Shown here: in pieces, positions 58,104 through 64,000 of the stretch | Position numbering within the stretch: position 1 is the stretch's first letter | Layout: each line of letters starts with the position of its first letter | NCBI GenBank assembly: GCA_014281115.1 | Contig: JACONQ010000020.1 | Span: 806,001-870,000 of the forward strand | Source of the DNA: Laburnicola sp. R22_1 | Lineage: Eukaryota; Ascomycota; Dothideomycetes; Pleosporales; Didymosphaeriaceae | Length of the DNA stretch: 64,000 nucleotides | Direction of reading: 5' to 3' | Program-made: the position numbers and the translations under genes | Notes under the pieces: model-generated | Databases searched by the model: none | What the model saw: only the letters and a program-made list of their open reading frames with translations | What the model was told of the DNA's origin: nothing

Positions 58104-58824
58104 ATGTCGCAGTCACAATACAACCTCGTCGTCCTCATATCCGGCAACGGCTCCAACCTCCAAGCCCTCATCGACGCATGCGCCTCATCCAAACTCCCCA
58201 ACACCCGCATCACCCACGTAATATCAAAGTACGTCTCCACCGCTTCCCTCCACGACACCGACACCGCCACCTAGACCCCATCTAACATGCGGTAGCCGCA
58301 AAGCAGCCTACGGCCTCGAACGCGCCGCAAAAGCCTCCATCCCAACAACATACCACAACCTCGTTCCCTTCAAGCGCAAGCACCCCCCAACCGAATCCGG
58401 CATCGCCGCCGCTCGCACCGAATACGATGCCTCGCTCGCCACTCTTATCCTCGCTCTCAACCCACGTCCCGACGTCATCGTCTGCGCAGGCTGGATGCAC
58501 ATCCTCACTCCTGACTTTCTAAACCCGATAGCCGCGGCAGGAATCAGGGTGATCAATCTGCATCCTGCCCTGCCGGGGGAGTTTGCGGGGGCGGGGGCGA
58601 TTGAGCGGGCGTGGGAGGCGGGGAGGACGGAAGGGTTGCGGAGGACGGGGGTTATGGTGCATGAGGTGATTGCGGAGGTAGATGCGGGGGAGGCGATTGT
58701 TGTGGAGGAGGTGGAGTTGAGGGAGGGGGAGGGGTTGGAGGAGCTGGAGGGGAGGATTCATGAGGTGGAGCATGGGTTGATTGTTGAGGGGACGAGGAGG
58801 ACGTTGGAGAAGGTTAAGAAGTGA
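58104..58824 (+). CDS. ADE8: Phosphoribosylglycinamide formyltransferase (GAR transformylase)
   Basis: Third step of purine synthesis, moving a formyl group from 10-formyl-THF to GAR. Exons 58104-58228 and 58296-58824 (67-nt intron ending GCGGTAG) give 217 aa, matching stand-alone yeast Ade8 (214 aa) and unlike the animal trifunctional enzyme. Motifs: VVLISGNGSNLQALIDA, HVISN then RKAAYGLERA across the join, CAGWMHILTPDFL, INLHPALPGEF (catalytic Asn and His), and EVDAGEAIVVEE (catalytic Asp). The strongly G-rich plus strand in exon 2 (GAGGCGGGGAGG-type) opens long shadow frames on the minus strand. Confidence 0.93.
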
Positions 58825-60205
58825 GGGGGCGGTGAAGGGTCAGGATGAGGGTAGCATGAATGCAGATAGAGGATGCTGGACTGTTCTGCGTAGAAAAAAT
58901 TGGGAAGCTACAGCTGCCTACTGCACGCGACGAGCATGCAGGTACATGTACAACAGGACATTAGGGTGTCTGAACGAAGCAGTTCGGGCTGGGTACGGCT
59001 TCGAGTTTGGAGGGTTTGACACAAGCCTCTCAATGATCCAAAAGGAGCTAGCATAGGAAATGCGATCGAGCAAGAAGACATTGCAGCTCCCCTTGAGCCC
59101 TGCGGTTGAGCTGCTCCTCTCGATCTCATCAACCGTTTTCTACTTGCACCCTGTCCTGCACTTTACTAACAAGCTCTTGGGTGCTGATTGCAAACGGTCA
59201 CTCTCTGACTTCCAATTTGACAGACCTCAGGTAGCGGGTGGGGATATACGAAATGACATCTTAAGATCCAACACGCTTGACAGGGACCGATTCACCGCTA
59301 CATGGAGTTGTATCGTCTGACGCCTCGCCTCGACACAAACACGATGTCCTACTTCCCGGTCAAAGCTGTTTGCAACAGTTCATCCATGCGCATCGCGCGT
59401 TGCTTACGGATAGGAGCATGGAGACTAGTTCGTGACACGCCAACGACGAGCAATTTGAGACATGGTAGAGATGCGAGCATCAGGGAACTCCCACAGTGGG
59501 TGACGGAAAGTATTGTACCCTTAGGTCGATACGATGGTGTGTGTCACCCTAGGATACCAACGTAGGCTTCACAGCCAGTGACGAAACAACTAGACACCTT
59601 GAATAGCTGCGTCAATTTTATTTAACCTGATTATGGGTAACACACTGCACTAACAGAAGTATACGCATTCATTTCCCTCGCCCACTGTGCCCGGTTTAAC
59701 CATCTAACGCAAAGCTTAGACCGCACAACGACTAGCTGCATGCTCAGAAGCTAGGCGGCCCACAAGACGATTGGGAAACCCTGTTTGCTCTACTCCGATC
59801 TCGCGTTTCACCTTGAATAGGGAAATTACGCTGAGAGGAAACAGGACAACCTGCACGATGATTGCCTCTACACCAGCCGATCCAGCATCCCTACCTACTC
59901 AATCCCCCGATCCTCTCTTCATCGTGCAATTTCTCCTTCGCCATACCCACACGCACCTTGGCAGTCCACTCACTTCTTGAGCCCACAACGCGTTCCAACT
60001 TAACGGTCGCACAAACCCTCTTCTCAAATTACCCTACATGTAAAGATTTTCCTGTACGACATGCGGTCACCCAAAGCTCATTTGAATCGCAAACGCCCTG
60101 TCATATCTCCCAGCTAGCGTATCCCAAACCTATCATTAGTGTACCGGTCCCGTCGACTTTACCACTACCTTACTTACTAACTCCATTAGATTGATTCAGC
60201 GACTG
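58825..60205. other. Intergenic region
   Basis: 1.4 kb of mostly short frames between ADE8 and MITE copy C. Nothing recognised. Confidence 0.5.
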
Positions 60206-60365
60206 CAGCGTTGTCAACGTACCGTAGCGAATCTACGGCCCGTAGTTGCATAGGCCAAATACTGCACCGTGGAGCCGTGCAAGGGCCAATATGTATACTG
60301 TGCCCTATTCGGCTACATGTAGCCGCTACGGGCCGTAGATTCGCTACGGTACGTTGACAACGCTG
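60206..60365. mobile_element. 160-bp hAT-type MITE, copy C
   Basis: Perfect 40-bp terminal inverted repeats starting CAGCGTTGTCAACGTACCGT; the outer ~22 bp match the ends of copies A and B at about 20 positions, so it probably belongs to the same transposase system. Only about 80 bp lie between the repeats, so the element can fold into a hairpin. The flanks share 7 bp (TCAGCGA), but the left copy is 3 bp away from the element end, so the target-site duplication is imperfect. No RIP-like decay is visible here. It ends 25 bp before a TATA box. Confidence 0.82.
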
Positions 60366-60390
60366 TCAGCGAGCACGCACCACAAATGTC

Positions 60391-60398
60391 TATATAAG
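60391..60398 (+). promoter_or_regulatory. TATA box of the small secreted protein gene
   Basis: TATATAAG, 106 bp before the start codon at 60504 and 25 bp after the end of MITE copy C. Position fits a fungal core promoter. Confidence 0.6.
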
Positions 60399-60503
60399 AG
60401 TAAAGACCTCGTCCAACTCGTACTATACCTCACCACTTCCACACACCATTCCAGTTCCAACTCTACACTTCCAAAGTCAGAATCCCGAGTACCGTGACCG
60501 ACA

Positions 60504-61536
60504 ATGCGTTTCTCCAACCTCCTCGTCCTCCTCGCCACAGGCCTCACCTCCATCCTCGCCAACCCCATCGCTAGACAAAACTCCTGCTTCGACGGCGACG
60601 AAGTGACTTGCAGGGGATACTTTGCCGACTCCAACAACGCAACCATTGCCATCACCAATGCTTGCGCAAAGATGTCTTGCACGCCCGGCGAGAATCCGTC
60701 CGTGAACCCAGTCACCGGTAAGCAGCGCTGACAACGTACCGTACTACGCGTAATAGTACGTCCCGTAGTACGTCCCGTACGCCGTACGTACGTAGCTGCC
60801 TCCTAGGCCGTACCGTAGCCGTAATTTGTATGTGGACGAGGCGTAATTACGGCTCTACGAGAGCCTTTTTGTGAGCTTTTAACGCGGCCTTTTGGTGTTG
60901 TTGAAAAGTTGTTAAAAGTAACCTTTTTAACCTTGTAAAGTTAATCTCCTAAAAAGACAACTTTTTAACGACCTCAACACTAGAAAACAATCACTAATTA
61001 CCTAATTAGGAAGGATCTTGGCATATACGGCCCGTAAACACCTTTTTAGGCCGTACTACGGTTACGGGGCGTAATCTAGCATCTCCAGCGGCTCCCGTAC
61101 GTACGTAGCGCCCATACAAGCCGTAGCGTAGAGCAATGAGGGTCAACCGTACCGTACTACGCTACGTTGTCAGCGCTGCCGGTAAGTCTTCCCTCTCCCT
61201 GCTTGGAGTACAGCAACTGAGCGACACACACTGATACACACTGCCGCTAGGCATCGTCAAGGGCTTCCCTTACACGGCGACCCTCAAGGTGGGCAAGAAA
61301 TGCGCCGGGTTGACGCCGTGGAACACGGATGCTTGCGTGGCCTTGTTCAAGACGTATCTCTATCCGAAGTGCAAGGATGGCGAGACGAAGCCGCACCCGC
61401 CTGCTGACTTTCCATGTGAGTTTTTGATACTTTGGTGATGAGGTGAGGCAGGGTGTGCTGATGTTGTGATTTCCTAGTGGCTTCGAAGAGCTCTACTTGC
61501 GATGATAGCTGGTTGAGCTTCAACTTTGGTGGTTAG
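60504..61536 (+). CDS. Small secreted cysteine-rich protein (effector-like), split by a MITE
   Basis: Exons 60504-60717, 61251-61415 and 61478-61536 total 438 nt, 145 aa. A signal peptide (MRFSNLLVLLATGLTSILA, cleavage likely near residue 19-21) precedes a mature part with eight Cys (FDG-C... VTC, NAC, MSC, KKC, DAC, PKC, STC), an even number suited to four disulfides. I do not recognise the family; size, secretion and Cys content are those of candidate fungal effectors or secreted defence proteins. Intron 1 carries a 456-bp MITE inserted in the donor site; using the upstream copy of the donor removes the element and keeps frame, while the downstream copy would give a stop (GGT AAG CAG CGC TGA). 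Confidence 0.85.
60718..61250 (+). other. Enlarged intron 1 containing a MITE
   Basis: 533-nt intron. The upstream donor is GGTAAGC; the downstream copy of the duplicated site is GGTAAGT, the likely ancestral donor, which would give a 69-nt intron (61182-61250). The only change in the used donor is T to C at +6. Confidence 0.75.
60723..61178. mobile_element. hAT-type MITE, copy B
   Basis: A 456-bp non-coding element with inverted ends starting CAGCGCTGACAACGTA, flanked by a perfect 8-bp target-site duplication CCGGTAAG (60715-60722 and 61179-61186). Homologous to copy A at 29836-30352 in the opposite orientation and much less mutated, so it is the younger or better-protected copy. Repeated GTAC/TACGTA motifs occur near both ends, as in subterminal transposase-binding regions. 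The inserted site contains the gene's 5' splice donor. Confidence 0.9.
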
Positions 61537-62280
61537 ATGGGAAACTTTCCAAGTGCGATGAGGGGTTGGATTGTACTTGTTCGTGGGATACAGAGGAGAG
61601 AGGAGGTGGGGGTTCGGGGGATCTGGTACAGTCCGGGTTCGGTGCAGAATTGGTCTTGGTGGGATGGAAACACAAAACATGTCTCTGTAGCCATCTGTAG
61701 ATAACCTCACTGCTCGGTGGAAAAATTATCTCGATATACCCATTTCAACCCGGTTTCAAAAGGCCATCCATCTCATCCTTCGAGTTTGCGCATCTCAGTC
61801 GTCAGTTCAATGATGCTTCACAAGAACGAGAAAAGTTGCTGCCGAGTACTACTCTACTGGAAAATGTTCGATACTGCGGTCCACACGCCGACGTATACTC
61901 ACATTCAATGTTCTTCAAAGGCATTAAGACCGGCAAAGACTCGTAAGAGAAGCCCCACAGAATGTTGTCCAACCACCAAGTTACAATTTGTATGCCTCAA
62001 CAGCACCGACTCATATCCCCGTCTCTCCCCTACTTCTCCAATCCCCACTTACCAAACCCACACATATACACACCAAAACCCTCACCACCACACCCCCCTA
62101 GCACCCCACCCCACGCAAACACCCAACCCGCCTCACCTCCACCACACTCCCATCACACTCCGCCTCCGCCCCACCAACTACCATCACATCAGCAAAATCC
62201 AACAAATACACCCTCAACCCACCCCTCCCATCCACTATTTTTTTTGTGAACAACCTTGGAAAGCTACATCCTGCAACTAT
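61537..62280. other. Intergenic region, C-rich
   Basis: 744 bp. Overlapping open frames (61717-62337) come from a C/A-rich plus strand and show no domain. Confidence 0.5.
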
Positions 62281-62660
62281 ACTATAGTAAAAGAACATCT
62301 AGCTATAACCATTTTTTTCTATATACTAGCTTTATAAGATGCTATATAAATATATAATATTAAGTTAATAACACGCTTCAAGTTATTATTTAGCACCCTA
62401 TAAGACTATTATATATACTAGTATAGTTAACTTAGCTATAGTTTAAAATTATTATCAAGTAGTAAATTATCTTGCTATATAGGCAGTAATAAAATTAGAG
62501 TACTTATTACCTATTAAAGATCTTCGTCATGTGGAGATTCTAACCAAGGTACTTATTACCTATATAAAAAGAAGCTAATCCTAGTACTATTTTACACACT
62601 ACTATAACTATAACTATAGATAAATTAAATAAAATAAAAATATAACTACACTGTAAAGTG
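62281..62660. other. AT-rich block
   Basis: About 380 bp of visibly AT-rich sequence with TATA/TAGC repeats and no open frame. It looks like decayed, RIP-mutated repeat sequence and contains the 35-bp fragment described separately. Confidence 0.55.
62516..62550. repeat. 35-bp dispersed fragment, copy 2
   Basis: Matches 28043-28077 at 31/35 positions. Here it is bounded by a 14-bp direct repeat TACTTATTACCTAT (62501-62514 and 62550-62563). Confidence 0.6.
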
Positions 62661-62663
62661 AAG

Positions 62664-62937
62664 TTAAACCGTAAGTACGCCTAATCCACCATAGACCCCT
62701 CCTTGCATCCCCAAAATCCCATTCACTACTCACTGACTTACCATAAAACCTATCCTCCACCCTAAGCCTAGGCCCACACTCTCTATCCACCTCTCCAAAA
62801 ACCTCCCTGCACTTCTCACCCGTCCGCTCCGCCCCGCCGGCACACGCGCCACCAAGACGGATCTTGACCTCCATGCCGCGCCCAGGGACCGTGATAGTGA
62901 TGGTGAAGGCCAGGATGATAGTGATGGAGATGAACAT
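62664..62937 (-). CDS. Small secreted protein candidate, 70 aa
   Basis: Exons 62937-62742 and 62680-62664 (61-nt intron, GTAAGT...GGATTAG) give 70 aa; the last exon is only 17 nt and encodes VLTV. The N-terminal MFISITIILAFTITITV is a strong hydrophobic signal or anchor. The rest is charged with three Cys (GACAGG, EKC, REC), odd in number for disulfides. Not recognised. If the intron is not removed, the frame runs to 107 aa with a second hydrophobic end (YSVVIFLFYLIYL), so splicing matters. It lies next to the AT-rich block. Confidence 0.5.
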
Positions 62938-63780
62938 TGTTGTGGAGGACAGTCACAGTGTTTTGGTGAGAAGGTCGTGTGTTTTGAGGGAGAACAAGTG
63001 AAAAAAGGGATGTGAACTGTGATATAACTCAACAAAACCCCTTTTTGTCAACACCTTGAAACGCTTTTCTGTGTATACAACAGCAGGAGGGATAACTGCT
63101 ATTATTGTCATATTTTTATAAGAAACCCCTTAGTCGCAAAAAAAAAAAAACCATAGCTCAACAAAGAGATCGGAGGAGCGGTCAAGGGAGATTGCTGAAG
63201 TTTTCTGACATCGGCAAACACTGAAATGAGAATGACGCTTCAAGTAGTGCACGAGGGTCAAGCTAGTGGAACATTGAACACGGGAGCGGTTGCTTGAGAA
63301 TAATCAATGTATTGCACCCCATAGGCCATCCCCACCATGACGGCCAGTCATCATATTCACCAGGAAGAACGCCACTGCTGCATTCCATGTTTTTATAGTC
63401 CGTTCAAGTCGTGAAGAGTATCCCAAGACCGCTGATGATATAGTACCGGACCCAACCTAGCACGCCATCGCTATGCCTCCGAGTCAAACTAACAAACGTC
63501 CATGCAAAAGCAAAGCAAATCAATGATCGAAAGATGAGCCAAAGCTCTCCAAATCAATCATTTACGCCGATCTCGCCATGCCCGTTTCGCACATGGTTGG
63601 GCAAAGAAAAGCCGAGTAGGTGACGGAGAAAATCCAAGTCTAGCCCCAATTAACGCCGTAGTGACACTCGTACTCGGTCAAATCATCATCCAGCTCCCAT
63701 CAGTCATCATGCTAACGGAAGACATGGAAGACATCGAACGCTCTGCGAGCACACCATTAACATCAACGCAAAATTCAGAC
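62938..63780. other. Intergenic region
   Basis: 843 bp with a 12-nt A run near 63138-63150 and only short frames. Holds the promoter of the 62937 gene (minus) and the 3' UTR of the partial gene at the edge. Confidence 0.45.
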
Positions 63781-64000
63781 TCAAATATCGAGAAGCTCGG
63801 GATCCATATCAGACTCACTGCCATAGTCTGAATGGTCGTAAGGTTCTGTCAGTAGAGTCAGCCATCGTTTTGAGAAGAGAGGCAAATATTTGACTTACCA
63901 CCGGTTGAGATTGGCGTACTTGTATCCATTGGCCAATTGTGCAACCGGGGCGCAACGAACGACTCGAACTTTTCCATGATGGTCGGGTCGTTGCCGGACT
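63781..64000 (-). CDS. Partial gene, C-terminus only (cut by window end)
   Basis: Two exons on the minus strand: 64000-63899 and, after an intron (GTAAGT...CTGACAG, 63846-63898), 63845-63781 with a TGA stop. The readable part is DPTIMEKFESFVAPRLHNW, then PMDTSTPISTG joined to EPYDHSDYGSESDMDPELL and DI. An acidic Ser/Asp-rich tail. Too little for a family; the gene continues beyond the window. Confidence 0.6.

Noticed and set aside
60344..60715. 123-codon minus frame across the secreted protein exon
   Set aside because: Begins inside the gene and ends in MITE copy C; an antisense frame of exon 1.
61717..62337. 206-codon plus frame
   Set aside because: Pro/His/Thr-rich translation of a C/A-rich stretch that runs into the AT-rich block; no domain.

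Overview
This window looks like a chromosome arm from a filamentous ascomycete. Genes are split by short introns, mostly 45-100 nt, with GTAYGT/GTAAGT donors and TAG/CAG acceptors. Both strands are used, intergenic gaps are 0.3-2 kb, and at least one transposable-element copy carries a clear RIP-like (C-to-T/G-to-A) mutation pattern. The gene set and protein styles fit a Dothideomycete (probably Pleosporales); that placement is inference. I rebuilt exon structures by hand from the six frames, and most models were checked because the summed exon length is divisible by three and joins conserved motifs.

Region 0-20 kb is dense and mostly housekeeping: DGAT1 acyltransferase (-), Pfs2 polyadenylation WD40 protein (+), eIF5 (-), bifunctional thiamine enzyme Thi6 (+), a RING+PHD protein with a PHRF1-like layout (-), a saccharopine-dehydrogenase-like reductase (+), dihydrofolate reductase (-) and the PP4 regulatory subunit Psy2/SMEK (-, seven exons).

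Region 20-38 kb is gene-poor and mostly lineage-specific. It holds several unrecognised proteins (low-complexity, or one or two membrane segments plus coiled coil), a Mediator subunit Med22, an MAPEG/microsomal GST, a RIP-mutated hAT-type MITE and short tandem repeats. One orphan has a stop codon exactly where its acidic tetrapeptide repeat predicts GAA.

Region 38-58.9 kb is again conserved: a large Cid1-family nucleotidyltransferase (-), an isochorismatase-like hydrolase (+), acetate kinase (+), a 54-residue Cys/His-rich peptide (+), an SDR (-), an F-box protein (+), a mitochondrial phosphate carrier (-), a ZIP9/Atx2-type zinc transporter (-), HAT1 (+) and GAR transformylase (+). Region 58.9-64 kb is accessory. 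An 8-cysteine small secreted protein gene has one MITE 25 bp before its TATA box and a second MITE inserted in its first splice donor, with the donor duplicated as part of the 8-bp target site. A second small secreted protein lies beside an AT-rich block, and the 3' end of a further gene is cut by the window edge.

The most interesting structure is this MITE/effector-like locus at 60.2-61.5 kb, together with its sister element at 29.8-30.35 kb. I saw no tRNA, rRNA, CRISPR, autonomous transposase or secondary-metabolite cluster.
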